Positions 24,542 through 32,611 of a DNA stretch of 64,000 bases are shown in pieces (the stretch's first letter is position 1; each line of letters opens with the position of its first letter). The position numbers and the translations under genes are program-made. The notes under the pieces were generated by a model. It was not told the origin of the DNA. It did no database searches and saw only the letters and a list, made by a program, of their open reading frames with translations. The stretch is from Streptomyces sp. NBC_00247 (GTDB lineage: Bacteria > Actinomycetota > Actinomycetes > Streptomycetales > Streptomycetaceae), in the NCBI RefSeq assembly GCF_036188265.1, contig NZ_CP108093.1:2356001-2420000 (forward strand), given 5' to 3'.

Positions 24542-25705
24542 ATGACAACCGTCACGGCACCTCCGGAGCAGACCGCCGGAAGGGTCGCCGAAAAGCCGGC
24601 ACCGGGCAGTGCTGCCCGGGCCCGCAACGACCGGATGCGCGCCCTGGACGGCCTGCGCATCCTGGCCGCCCTCATGGTCTGCATGTACCACTACGCCGGA
24701 AAGAACGGCAACGTCGCGGAGTCCTGGGGGCAGTCGCCCGGCGTCAAGTTCCCGACCCTGTCCTCCTTCGCCACGTACGGCAGCATGGGGGTCCAGCTCT
24801 TCTTCATCATCAGCGGCTTCGTCATATGCATGAGCAGCTGGGGCCGGTCGGTCGGCGACTTCTTCCGTTCCCGGGTCGCCCGGCTCTACCCCGCGTACTG
24901 GGTGGCGATCGTCCTTGTCACCACGGCCGCCCTGGTGCTCCCCGTGGTGGTGGAACCGGTGCGACCCGACGAACTGCTGGTCAACCTCACCATGCTCCAG
25001 CAGCCCATGGGGGTGCACCGGGTGCTGGGCGTCTGTTGGACGCTCTGGGTGGAGCTCCGCTTCTACGTGCTGTTCGCGGTGTTCGTCGTGTGGAAGGGAG
25101 TGACCTACCGCCGCGTGGTCGTCTTCTGCTGCGCCTGGACCCTGGCCGGGGCCTTCGCCCGCATCGCCGACAACCCGCTCACCGACGCGCTGGTCATGCG
25201 GGACCACGCCCCGTACTTCATCGGCGGCCTGGCCCTCTACCTCATCCACCGCTACGGCAGCGACCTCCTGCTGTGGGGCATCGTCCTGGTCAGCGTGCTG
25301 CTGGGCCAGCGGTACTCGGTCACGGCGAACTGGCACCCGGGCATGACCGGCGACTTCCAGCGGTCCCCCTACGTCATCGAGGCCATCGTGCTGCTGGCGT
25401 TCCTCGCGGTGGCGGCGGTGGCGCTCGGCTGGCTCCGGTGGGCGAACTGGCGCTGGCTCACCTTCGCGGGGACGCTGACGTACCCGTTCTACCTGGTCCA
25501 CGAGCACTTGGGCTGGTTCGTGATCCGCCTCCTCAACCGCGGCCTGGAGCTGTCCCCGTACGTCACGCTGCCCGCGACGGTGCTCACGATGCTCACGCTG
25601 GCCTATCTGCTCCACCGCTTCGTCGAGAAGCCGATCGGCCCGCGCCTGAAGCGCACGATGGCGGCGCAGGCGCTGCGGGTGAGGGCCCGGGGGGCGTCCG
25701 GGTGA
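24542..25705 (+). CDS. Membrane acyltransferase (acyltransferase-3 family)
   Basis: A 387-residue OafA/YrhL-type membrane protein with about 10 hydrophobic segments. It has RMRALDGLRILAALMVCMYHY (split: catalytic His near residue 52), GVQLFFIISGFVI and FFRSRVARLYPAYW, all signatures of the family that O-acylates wall or capsule sugars. AAGGGA precedes the ATG. It is the last gene of the rightward arm, 23 bp after the polysialyltransferase-like gene, suggesting O-acetyl decoration of the polymer. The terminator at 25750-25788 follows. Confidence 0.9.
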   Translation: MTTVTAPPEQTAGRVAEKPAPGSAARARNDRMRALDGLRILAALMVCMYHYAGKNGNVAESWGQSPGVKFPTLSSFATYGSMGVQLFFIISGFVICMSSWGRSVGDFFRSRVARLYPAYWVAIVLVTTAALVLPVVVEPVRPDELLVNLTMLQQPMGVHRVLGVCWTLWVELRFYVLFAVFVVWKGVTYRRVVVFCCAWTLAGAFARIADNPLTDALVMRDHAPYFIGGLALYLIHRYGSDLLLWGIVLVSVLLGQRYSVTANWHPGMTGDFQRSPYVIEAIVLLAFLAVAAVALGWLRWANWRWLTFAGTLTYPFYLVHEHLGWFVIRLLNRGLELSPYVTLPATVLTMLTLAYLLHRFVEKPIGPRLKRTMAAQALRVRARGASG

Positions 25706-25749
25706 GGGGTCACCGCACCGCCTGATCGCGACGGCGGGGCAACACGGAG

Positions 25750-25788
25750 CGGGCCGTTCCACCCGGACACCGGGTGTGGAACGGCCCG
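25750..25788. terminator. Bidirectional hairpin after the polymer cluster
   Basis: CGGGCCGTTC then CACCCGG pair with the opposite arm (25770-25788) with a 2-base bulge. It lies between the acyltransferase and the convergent TetR gene. Confidence 0.75.
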
Positions 25789-25805
25789 TCTCGCGTTGTC
25801 CCCCC

Positions 25806-25895
25806 GTCGCGTGTCCCGCCGTCGCGTGTACCGACGTCCCGTGTGCCGACGTCCCGTGTGCCGACGTCCCGTGTGGCACCGCCGCCCGTGCCGCC
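25806..25895. repeat. Tandem 15-bp repeat, five to six copies
   Basis: Units of the type GTCCCGTGTGCCGAC, two of them identical (25836-25865) and the others diverged by a few bases, run right up to the TetR stop codon. The period is a multiple of three, but the array is outside the TetR frame and no start supports translation. Confidence 0.85.
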
Positions 25896-25896
25896 G

Positions 25897-26541
25897 TCAC
25901 TCCACGCCGTACCTCGCGCCGATCCCCGCGACGAGGATCCGAAGCCCCTCGGCGAACAACTCGTCGTAGCGGGTGAAGAGTTCGGCACCGGCCTCGGCGA
26001 CCAGCGGGAAGTCCGCCATCCGCGCGGCCCGCTCGGACACGTCGTACCCGTCGTGGCGTTCGCCGGGCATGGGCTCGACGCCCTGCTCCTCGGTGACGAA
26101 CCCCATCGTGTAGGCGTTGACGGTGGCGGTGGCCCGTACGGCCTGTCGGAGGTCGAATCCGGCGTCGACCATCACGCGGAGGTGTTCCTCCATGCCCGGC
26201 GCGTGGTCGATGCCGGTGAAGCGCGCCCCGCTGAAGACCTTCGCGCCGTCGCGGTAGCGCAGAAGGGCGGTCCGCAGGGCGGTCTGCGAGGCGATGATCC
26301 GCTCCCGCCAGCCCCGGCCCGCGAGGTCCGCCGTCTCCTCGACCAGCATCCGGCGGTACATCGCCGTGGCCATCTCGTCGAGGAGTTCCTGCTTGTTCTT
26401 GAAATGCCAGTACAGGGCGGGCGCTTGGACGTCCAGTTCCTTGGCGATGGCGCGCAGGGTCAGTCCGTCGAGGCCCGTCTCGTTCAGCAGCCGCAGTGCG
26501 GTCTCCGCGACCCTCGCCCGGTCGATCTTCGTCGTGCCCAT
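25897..26541 (-). CDS. TetR-family repressor (TetR_C type)
   Basis: A 214-residue TetR protein. The N-terminal helix-turn-helix reads TALRLLNETGLDGLTLRAIA and ELDVQAPALYWHFKNKQELL. The C-terminal ligand domain resembles TetR itself (tetracycline-repressor C-terminal family), including GARFTGIDHAPGMEEHL. ATG start at 26541. It is divergent from a flavin monooxygenase with 60 bp between, containing a perfect 17-bp palindrome and a second copy over the monooxygenase start. That strongly suggests it represses the monooxygenase and itself. Confidence 0.93.
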   Translation of the reverse strand: MGTTKIDRARVAETALRLLNETGLDGLTLRAIAKELDVQAPALYWHFKNKQELLDEMATAMYRRMLVEETADLAGRGWRERIIASQTALRTALLRYRDGAKVFSGARFTGIDHAPGMEEHLRVMVDAGFDLRQAVRATATVNAYTMGFVTEEQGVEPMPGERHDGYDVSERAARMADFPLVAEAGAELFTRYDELFAEGLRILVAGIGARYGVE

Positions 26542-26565
26542 TCCGCGCACTTTACCCCTCACCCC

Positions 26566-26595
26566 TTGACTCCTTAACGCCGTTAAGGACACACT
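26566..26595 (+). promoter_or_regulatory. Promoter of the flavin monooxygenase gene
   Basis: TTGACT (26566-26571), 18 bp, CACACT (26590-26595), with the expected start 7 bp later at the ATG 26602. The -35/-10 spacer is occupied by the TetR palindrome. Confidence 0.6.
26572..26588. promoter_or_regulatory. TetR operator 1
   Basis: Perfect palindrome CCTTAACG-C-CGTTAAGG between the -35 and -10 boxes of the monooxygenase promoter. Confidence 0.85.
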
Positions 26596-26601
26596 CGCCG
26601 C

Positions 26602-28050
26602 ATGGAACTTAACAACGTTAAGGACGGCAGTTCGCTGGACGCGGACGTGCTGATCGTCGGCGCGGGGCCCTGCGGTCTCGCGCTCGCCTGCGACCTGGCC
26701 CGGCGCGGGGTGCGCCACCTCCTGGTCGAACGCTCGGGAACCCTCTTCGCGGGCTCCCGCGGCAAGGGCATCCAGCCCCGCACCCGGGAGGTCCTGGACG
26801 ACCTCGGAGTGGGCGGGGCGGTACGGGCGCACGGCGGGGCCGCGCCCGTCCAGATGCCCTGGAAGGACGGCGAGCGCCTGGGCGCGTACGACATGTTCCG
26901 CCGTGCGGCACCCACCGACGCGGAGCCGTACGGGGAGCCCTGGATGATGCCGCAGTGGCGGACGCAGGAGATCCTGCTCGCCCGGCTGCGCGAGCTGGGC
27001 GGCGACGTCGTCCTCTCGTCCGCCCTGACGGGGTTCTCCCAGGACGCCGACGGGGTCACCGCGCACCTCACCACCGGCGAGGTCCGCGCCCGCCACCTGG
27101 TCGCCGCGGACGGCGGGCGCTCCACGGTCCGGCGTGCGCTCTCCCTCGCGATGGAGGGCGAGACCGTCGACCCGTCCCCCATGCTGGTGGCCGACGTGCG
27201 GATCTCACCGGCGGCGCTCGACCGGCTCAACTGGCACATCTTCGTGCACGACGCGGGCCTGCTCACCCTCTGCCCACTGCCCGGCACGGAGGACTTCCAG
27301 CTGGTCGCGCAGTTCCCGGAGGGGAGGCCCGACACCTCTGCCGAGGGCGTACAGGCACTCGTCGCCGCCCGCACCCACCTCGGCGCGGACGCGGTCACCG
27401 AGGTCCGCTGGTCCTCGGACTTCCGGCCCCGCGCGGCGCTCGTCGAACGCTTCCGCCAGGGGCGCGTCCTCCTCGCCGGGGACGCCGCCCATGTGCACTC
27501 CCCGGCGGGCGGGCAGGGGCTGAACACCAGCGTCCAGGACGCGTACAACCTGGGCTGGAAGCTCGGCCAGGTGCTGCTGCACGGCGCCCCCGAAGCCCTC
27601 CTGGAGACGTACGAGCAGGAGCGCCGCCCGATCGCCGCGGAGATGCTGGGCCTCTCCACCCGCATCCACCGGGGTGAGCAGCAACGTGGTGAGGACGCCC
27701 AGCAGTTGGGGCTCGGCTACCGCGAGGGCCCGCTCTCCGAGGGCGCGGCGGGCGTGCTGGTGGCGGGCGACCGGGCGCCGGACGGGGACGCGGGCGGAGG
27801 GCGGCGGCTCTTCGACGTGTTCCGTGGCCCGCACTTCACCCTGCTGGCGGTCGGCACGGACGCCCCGCTGCCGGTGCCGGACGACGTCATGGTCCGGGTG
27901 CACCGCGCGCCGCTCTCGGCGGCGTACGGTTCCGGGCTGTTCCTGGTCCGCCCGGACGGGTACGTCGGCTGGGCGGGCACCACCGCCGAGGGCCTGGGCG
28001 CGTACGCCGCACGGCTGGGCCTCGCCCTGCCGGAACCGGCCGCCCGGTGA
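26602..28050 (+). CDS. FAD-dependent aromatic monooxygenase
   Basis: A 482-residue class A flavoprotein hydroxylase (PHBH-like, the type used on phenols and polyketides). The FAD dinucleotide motif is VLIVGAGPCGLALACDLARRG (from residue 15), DGGRSTVRR is the DG motif, and GDAAHVHSPAGGQGLNTSVQD is the GD motif. A C-terminal thioredoxin-like domain of about 90 residues is present. The ATG at 26602 has no SD but fits a leaderless mRNA. It is controlled by the divergent TetR. With this regulator class, inactivation of a tetracycline-like or other aromatic antibiotic is possible but not shown. Confidence 0.9.
   Translation: MELNNVKDGSSLDADVLIVGAGPCGLALACDLARRGVRHLLVERSGTLFAGSRGKGIQPRTREVLDDLGVGGAVRAHGGAAPVQMPWKDGERLGAYDMFRRAAPTDAEPYGEPWMMPQWRTQEILLARLRELGGDVVLSSALTGFSQDADGVTAHLTTGEVRARHLVAADGGRSTVRRALSLAMEGETVDPSPMLVADVRISPAALDRLNWHIFVHDAGLLTLCPLPGTEDFQLVAQFPEGRPDTSAEGVQALVAARTHLGADAVTEVRWSSDFRPRAALVERFRQGRVLLAGDAAHVHSPAGGQGLNTSVQDAYNLGWKLGQVLLHGAPEALLETYEQERRPIAAEMLGLSTRIHRGEQQRGEDAQQLGLGYREGPLSEGAAGVLVAGDRAPDGDAGGGRRLFDVFRGPHFTLLAVGTDAPLPVPDDVMVRVHRAPLSAAYGSGLFLVRPDGYVGWAGTTAEGLGAYAARLGLALPEPAAR
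26608..26622. promoter_or_regulatory. TetR operator 2, within the first codons
   Basis: CTTAAC-AAC-GTTAAG, the same half-sites as operator 1, 36 bp downstream centre to centre and inside codons 3-7 of the monooxygenase. Confidence 0.75.
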
Positions 28051-28062
28051 CCCGGGCGGGAC

Positions 28063-28749
28063 TCAGATGCCGCTGAGCGAGAGCTTCGCGGCGAAACCGA
28101 GGAAGAGCAGGCCGGCCGCCGAAGTGGCCGTCGCCGAGAGCCGCTTGCGGCGGCGGAAGGCGGCGGCGAGGCGGGTGCCGCCGAAGATCAGCGCGGAGAG
28201 GTAGAGGAAGCTCGCCAGCTGGAGCAGCCCGCCCAGCACCACGAACGAGAGCGCCGGGTAGGCGTAGTCGGGGTCCACGAACTGCACGAAGAAGGAGATC
28301 AGGAAGAGGATGGCCTTCGGGTTGAAGATGCTGACCACCAGGGCCCGGCGGTAGGGCCGCTCGCGCGCCCCGGCATCCGCCCCGGCGGCTCCCGGCTCCC
28401 CGGCGGCCGGGGTGTCCTCGGTGAGTTCGGCGACCCGCCGGGCGCGTTCCCGCCACAGCTCCCGGGCAGCTCGGAGCATCCCGAACGCCAGCCAGGTGAG
28501 GTAGCCGGCGCCCGCGTACTTGACCACGGCGAAGAGCAGCGGGGTGGTCTGGAGCAGGGAGGCGGCGCCGAGGGCGGACAGGGTCATCAGGACCGTGTCA
28601 CCGGTCCAGACCCCGGCCGCCGCGACGTATCCGGTCCGTACGCCGCGCCGCGCCGCGACGGAGAGCACGTAGAGCGAGTTCGGCCCCGGCAGCAGAACGA
28701 TGAGGACGAGGCCGACGAGGTAGGTCGGCAGATCAGTGACACCCAGCAT
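28063..28749 (-). CDS. leuE: LysE/RhtB-family amino-acid exporter (LeuE-like)
   Basis: A 228-residue exporter with six hydrophobic segments. LIVLLPGPNSLYVLSVAARRG is the family signature, GVWTGDTVLMTLSALGAASL forms helix 2, and FNPKAILFLISFFVQFV is helix 4. An acidic Ala/Gly-rich loop of about 40 residues separates helices 3 and 4. LeuE exports leucine and analogues. It is convergent with the monooxygenase (12 bp between stops), so it is not part of that unit. Confidence 0.88.
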   Translation of the reverse strand: MLGVTDLPTYLVGLVLIVLLPGPNSLYVLSVAARRGVRTGYVAAAGVWTGDTVLMTLSALGAASLLQTTPLLFAVVKYAGAGYLTWLAFGMLRAARELWRERARRVAELTEDTPAAGEPGAAGADAGARERPYRRALVVSIFNPKAILFLISFFVQFVDPDYAYPALSFVVLGGLLQLASFLYLSALIFGGTRLAAAFRRRKRLSATATSAAGLLFLGFAAKLSLSGI

Positions 28750-28821
28750 GGGACGGAGTTTCGCACGCGCAGTGCCCGCACTGTCCAGGGGCCGAGGTCC
28801 GGCGCCACGGAACTTCCCTGG

Positions 28822-29016
28822 TCAGAGCCTGACGGGGAGGGCGGTCAGGTGCCAGTTGACCGCTGAGGCACCGGCGGTCGCTGCTTCGTCGAGAGCGGTC
28901 GCTGCTTCGTCGAGAGCGGTCGCTGCTTCGTCGAGAGCGGTCGCTGCTTCGTCGAGAGCGGTCGCTGGTCCGTCGGCGGCTTCGGTCAGGTCCGGGTCCG
29001 GGTCCGGTGCTGCCAT
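28822..29016 (-). CDS. Small peptide with a perfect heptad repeat
   Basis: A predicted 64-residue peptide, not matching any family I know. An acidic Pro/Asp head (residues 1-16) is followed by four exact copies of the heptad TALDEAA (about 19-46) and a non-repetitive tail AVNWHLTALPVRL. CAGGAG lies 6 bases before the ATG at 29016. Third positions of the non-repeat codons are almost all G or C, supporting translation of this strand over the opposite frame. The heptads would make an Ala-rich amphipathic helix. Thr-x-x-Asp-Glu repeats also recall graspetide cores, but no ATP-grasp enzyme is nearby. Function unknown. Confidence 0.55.
   Translation of the reverse strand: MAAPDPDPDLTEAADGPATALDEAATALDEAATALDEAATALDEAATAGASAVNWHLTALPVRL
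28875..28958. repeat. Four perfect 21-bp tandem repeats
   Basis: Four identical copies of a 21-bp unit beginning CGGTCGCTGC, followed by a diverged fifth. The period equals seven codons and encodes the heptad of the small peptide at 28822-29016. Confidence 0.95.
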
Positions 29017-29268
29017 GTCGGTTGCTCCTGCGGGCTCTTGGCCGGTCGGGGGTCCGGCGCCGATCGGGGCCGGACCATCCCCGTCCCATGGTCCACCCGG
29101 GCCGCCGGCTCCGAGCGGGCCCTGATTCCAATCCACCCGGACGAGCGCATTCGTGGGAAGCGTGGTTCCTCGTGTCGCCGTCGTACGAGGTTCGGCAACC
29201 GTGCGGGGCGGGAACGCGTCCCCCGTAACACAGGTACGCGGGGCGTTGCGGGCCATGGGGAGGCCGAA

Positions 29269-30264
29269 GTGACACGCACACGAGCGATACGTCCGTCCTC
29301 GACATCGACACCACCACCGGCCCCGGCACCGGTCCGTACGCACGGTCGCGGCCGGCCCGCGCGGAGGCTCGCCGCGACCGCCGCAGTGCTGCTCGCCGGG
29401 GCGGTCCTGGCGACGGGGTGCGAACCGGTGGAGGTGACCGGCGGTACGAGTGCCTCGCCCGTACCCGTACCCGGGTCGACCACCGGGACCGCCACCGCGC
29501 AGCCGTCCTCGTCGCCGCGGACTCCGACGCGGCCCCCTTCGGCGTCCCGGACCTCCGACGACAAGCCGTCCGCTCCCTCCGCGCCGTCGGCCCCGGCCGC
29601 GAGCCCCACCACCCCGGCGCCCTCGCCGTCCGCCCCGGCCCTGATGGGCATCGGATCGGAGGGTGCGCGGGTGCGTGAACTCCAGGCCCGGCTGCGGCAG
29701 GACGGGCACTTCACCCGCAACCCCACCGGCTATTACGGGACCCTCACCGCCACGGCGGTGGAGGCCTTCCAGCGCGAGCGCGGCCTCACGGCGACCGGCC
29801 GGACGGACTCCGTCACCTGGCAGCGGCTGCTGGCCGCCACGCGTACGCCCACCGCGTCCGAGCTCGACCCGCCGACCGAGCTTCCCGTGGCCGCTCCGGA
29901 CCCGCGCTGCCTCAAGGGGAGGGTGCTCTGCATCAGCAAGGAGAGCCGGACCCTGGCGTGGATGGTCGACGGCCGGGTGGTCTCGGTGATGGACGTGCGG
30001 TTCGGCTCGGAGTACACACCGACGCGTGAGGGCGTCTTCTCCGTCTACTGGAAGTCGCGCCACCACGTCTCCACGCTGTACGGCTCCTCGATGCCGTACG
30101 CGATGTTCTTCAGCGGCGGCCAAGCGGTGCACTACTCGTCCGACTTCGCCGCGCGCGGTTACACCGGCGCGTCCCACGGCTGTGTCAACGTCCGCGACGA
30201 GAAGAAGATCTCCGCCCTGTACGCGCAGGTGAGGGACGGCGACAAGGTCGTGATCTACCACTGA
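29269..30264 (+). CDS. L,D-transpeptidase lipoprotein with PG-binding domain
   Basis: A 331-residue lipoprotein. A basic start and hydrophobic core end in the lipobox LATGC (Cys51), then a long Pro/Ser/Thr-rich linker (to about residue 120), a PG-binding-1 domain (GARVRELQARLRQDGHF, YYGTLTATAVEAFQRERGL) and a YkuD domain with AVHYSSDF and the catalytic GASHGCVNV. GTG start at 29269 after GGGGAGG. The long flexible linker from a lipid anchor suggests it reaches across to the peptidoglycan. It belongs to the same enzyme class as the gene at 5689 but is membrane-anchored. Divergent from the small heptad peptide. Confidence 0.9.
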   Translation: MTRTRAIRPSSTSTPPPAPAPVRTHGRGRPARRLAATAAVLLAGAVLATGCEPVEVTGGTSASPVPVPGSTTGTATAQPSSSPRTPTRPPSASRTSDDKPSAPSAPSAPAASPTTPAPSPSAPALMGIGSEGARVRELQARLRQDGHFTRNPTGYYGTLTATAVEAFQRERGLTATGRTDSVTWQRLLAATRTPTASELDPPTELPVAAPDPRCLKGRVLCISKESRTLAWMVDGRVVSVMDVRFGSEYTPTREGVFSVYWKSRHHVSTLYGSSMPYAMFFSGGQAVHYSSDFAARGYTGASHGCVNVRDEKKISALYAQVRDGDKVVIYH

Positions 30265-30503
30265 GGCTCGGCACGACCGGCGGAGCGGGGAGAAGGGGCG
30301 CGGACGGGACCGGGGGAACGTGTCCCGCCCGCGCCGATGCGCGGAGCCGAAGGTACGGGGGGAACCCCGGCTCGATGCGCCGCCGATGACCAGTCGGCTC
30401 GCTTCCTACTGCGTCACCGGTCCGAAAAACGTCACAGCTGCCGACCGGATGTGACCGGTCCCACAGTGGCGGCCCGGATCGAGGACGGCCCGAGCGCGCC
30501 CGG

Positions 30504-31859
30504 CTACCCGCCGGATCCGCGGCCCCCACCGCGTCCGGCCCGCCCGGCGGTCGCGCTCGCCGCGCTCGCCTCGGAAGCGGGAGCGGGGGCGGGGGCGGCC
30601 GGGCCGGGACCCGCCGCCCACAACGCGGCGGGCGCACCGGGCGCGCCCGCGAACGGCGTGGCAGGCGGGGCGGTGCTCACGCCCGTCGCGGGCGACGACT
30701 TCGCGGTGGACTTCGCGGTGGACTTCGCGGTGGACTTCGCGGTGGACGTCATCCTGCTCCCTGCGGGAGCCGGGGCCGCCATGGGGGCGGGGCCGTCCGC
30801 AGGGGCCTTCCGGAGCGGGAGGGAGGAGGACTGGCCCTGCTGGTAGGCGTCCGGGTCCCACTCGTCACTGTCGCCACCGGTGCGGTCGGACCCGTCGCCC
30901 ACGCCGTTCCGTTCCGGCCCGTCCGATCCGTCCGATCCGTCCGCCGTGCTGGGGCCCTTGGGGGAGGAGCCCGTGATGATCGCGCAGTAGGCCGTAATGT
31001 CCTTCTCTCCTCGCGCCAGTTGGGCGAGGAGGCGCCGTTCCCGGTCTTCCAGGTGCCCTTCCCGGTAGTCGTGGCAGTCCTCCACGACGGCGGCGTACCC
31101 GTCGGTGTCGCCGGCGCCGGAGCCGCCCGGGCCGCCGAGCGTGCCCCGGCCCGCGGCCCCGTCCCCGTAACCGCCCGCCCGGCTGCCGGGGGCGCCGGTG
31201 CCGTCCCGGCCGTCCGGTCCGCCGGTGCCCGGGGTGGCGTTCGCGCCGCCCGCCGCCTCGGAGGTCTTCCCCGAGCTTCCGACGGAGGCGTCGCCGGTGC
31301 CGTCCGGGGTGCCGGAGGGCGCGTCCGTAGGGGGCGTCTCAGGCGGGGCGCCGTCCGGCGACGCTGCCACCGACACGGTGCTCGCCGGAACGTGTTCCGC
31401 GCCGCCGAACGCCCCGGCCAGCACGCCCGTACCGGCCGCCACCGCGACGCCGCCGAGCGCGCAGCCCGCGAGCGAGGCAGCCAGGCCGATGCGCGCCGGC
31501 CGGCCGAGGCGGGGGCGCTCCCGGCGGCGGGACGAGGAGGGCGGCGTACCGAGCCGCACCGGGTCGAGCGTGCCCCCGCCCGGGGCCGTACCGGCCTCCG
31601 GGGCCGGCCCCACGGGGCGACGGTGACGCCCCGTCCCGGACGCCCCGCGCACCGGCCCCACCTGCCGGAAGGCGGCCAACGCCGCTTCCTCGCCCGGGAG
31701 TTCACCGTCGGCCGACGATCCCGAACGGGCCGCGCCGAGCGTCTCGGAGAGGCTCCGTGCGGTGGAACGCGCCTGAGCCCCGGGAGGCGCGACCGGTTCG
31801 CCGCGGAGCAGTCTCTCCGCCGCGTCCCTGTCGAGCCACTCGTCCTGCTCGTCGGCCAT
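30504..31859 (-). CDS. Low-complexity single-pass membrane protein paired with an ECF sigma factor
   Basis: A 451-residue protein without a recognised family. An acidic N-terminal helix (DEWLDRDAAERLLRGEP) and cytoplasmic region lead to one hydrophobic segment (about residues 122-150). A Gly/Ser/Pro/Thr-rich extracytoplasmic part follows, with a short ordered block containing two cysteines (EDCHDYREGHLEDRERRLL...AYC). Near the end is a four-fold KSTA repeat and an Ala/Pro/Gly tail. Its ATG overlaps the sigma-factor TGA (TGATG), so the two are translated together. Placement and topology suit an anti-sigma factor or sensor, but no ZAS zinc motif is visible. Confidence 0.75.
   Translation of the reverse strand: MADEQDEWLDRDAAERLLRGEPVAPPGAQARSTARSLSETLGAARSGSSADGELPGEEAALAAFRQVGPVRGASGTGRHRRPVGPAPEAGTAPGGGTLDPVRLGTPPSSSRRRERPRLGRPARIGLAASLAGCALGGVAVAAGTGVLAGAFGGAEHVPASTVSVAASPDGAPPETPPTDAPSGTPDGTGDASVGSSGKTSEAAGGANATPGTGGPDGRDGTGAPGSRAGGYGDGAAGRGTLGGPGGSGAGDTDGYAAVVEDCHDYREGHLEDRERRLLAQLARGEKDITAYCAIITGSSPKGPSTADGSDGSDGPERNGVGDGSDRTGGDSDEWDPDAYQQGQSSSLPLRKAPADGPAPMAAPAPAGSRMTSTAKSTAKSTAKSTAKSSPATGVSTAPPATPFAGAPGAPAALWAAGPGPAAPAPAPASEASAASATAGRAGRGGGRGSGG
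30697..30744. repeat. Four perfect 12-bp repeats encoding KSTA
   Basis: Four exact copies of GACTTCGCGGTG; read on the minus strand each gives Lys-Ser-Thr-Ala in the membrane protein 30504-31859. Confidence 0.95.
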
Positions 31860-32611
31860 CACATGTCCTTCTGCGTCCACGGACGCGATTGCGTCACTCC
31901 GGGAACCACTCCCGCGGGCGCCGCCACACCACTCCGTCCCACGCGTTGCGCGGGTACGGCACCGAGCTCCGGTCCGGGCCCGTCCCGGCCCCCCGCACCG
32001 TGCGGCACCCCGTCGTTCCGCGGCCCCTGAGCGACCGTACCGGCCCATTCCGCTTCCCGCTGCTCGCCTCCCAGCATCTCCGCCAGCCGCTTCAGGCCAC
32101 GGTGCGCCGCGGTGCGTACGGCACCGGGCCGCTTGCCCAGCGTCTGCGCGGCGCTCTTCGCGTCGAGGCCGACGACGACCCGCAGCACCACCGCTTCGGC
32201 CTGGTCCTGCGGAAGCCGGGCGATGAGCGCCATGGCCCGGCCGGTGTCGATGGCCTCCAAGGCCTCGCCCTCGGTGTCCGAATCGGCCGGACGTCCCGTC
32301 AGCTCCGTCTCGTCACCGCCGATCGCGGGCCTGCGTCCGCGCATCCGCAGATGGTCCAGGGAACGGTTGCGCGCGATCCGGGCCGCCCATCCCCGGAACC
32401 GGTCGGCGTCCCCGCCGAACCGGCTCAGATCGCGGGCTATCTGGAACCACGTCTCGGAGGCCACGTCCTCCGCGTCCGCGTCCCCCACCAGCGTTCGTAT
32501 GTACCCCAACAGCCTCGGCTGCACAGCGCGGTACACAACGCGGAAAGCTTCCTCGCTGCCGCCCTGCGCCGCGAGCACCGCGGCGGTCAGCTCCGCGTCG
32601 TCCCCCAGCAC
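31859..32611 (-). CDS. ECF sigma factor
   Basis: A 250-residue sigma factor. Region 2 includes GDADAEDVASETWFQIARDL and FRGWAARIARNRSLDHLR; region 4 includes ARLPQDQAEAVVLRVVVGL and KRPGAVRTAAHRGLKRLAEM. A Gly/Pro-rich tail of about 65 residues follows the region-4 helix and may be disordered. The GTG start at 32611 has no spaced SD (GAGGG is too close), so a leaderless or upstream start is possible. It overlaps the membrane-protein gene at TGATG, the usual arrangement for a sigma factor and its regulator. Confidence 0.9.
   Translation of the reverse strand: MLGDDAELTAAVLAAQGGSEEAFRVVYRAVQPRLLGYIRTLVGDADAEDVASETWFQIARDLSRFGGDADRFRGWAARIARNRSLDHLRMRGRRPAIGGDETELTGRPADSDTEGEALEAIDTGRAMALIARLPQDQAEAVVLRVVVGLDAKSAAQTLGKRPGAVRTAAHRGLKRLAEMLGGEQREAEWAGTVAQGPRNDGVPHGAGGRDGPGPELGAVPAQRVGRSGVAAPAGVVPGVTQSRPWTQKDM

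Noticed and set aside
17226..25705. Polymer cluster as a secondary-metabolite or capsule-export island
   Set aside because: No polyketide or peptide synthases, no ABC or Wzx exporter and no mobile elements; similar gene sets are, as I recall, wall-polymer genes of the genus.
25710..25988. Minus-strand frame with GTRDV repeats over the TetR 3' end
   Set aside because: Overlaps the TetR gene in another frame; no ribosome-binding site; product of the 15-bp repeats.
28875..28958. 21-bp array considered as CRISPR or iterons
   Set aside because: No spacers; the period is seven codons inside a plausible small gene.
28736..29125. + strand frame through the 21-bp repeats (VAASSRA repeats)
   Set aside because: No SD, overlaps the LeuE start antisense, and the minus-strand frame has SD, ATG and better codon use.
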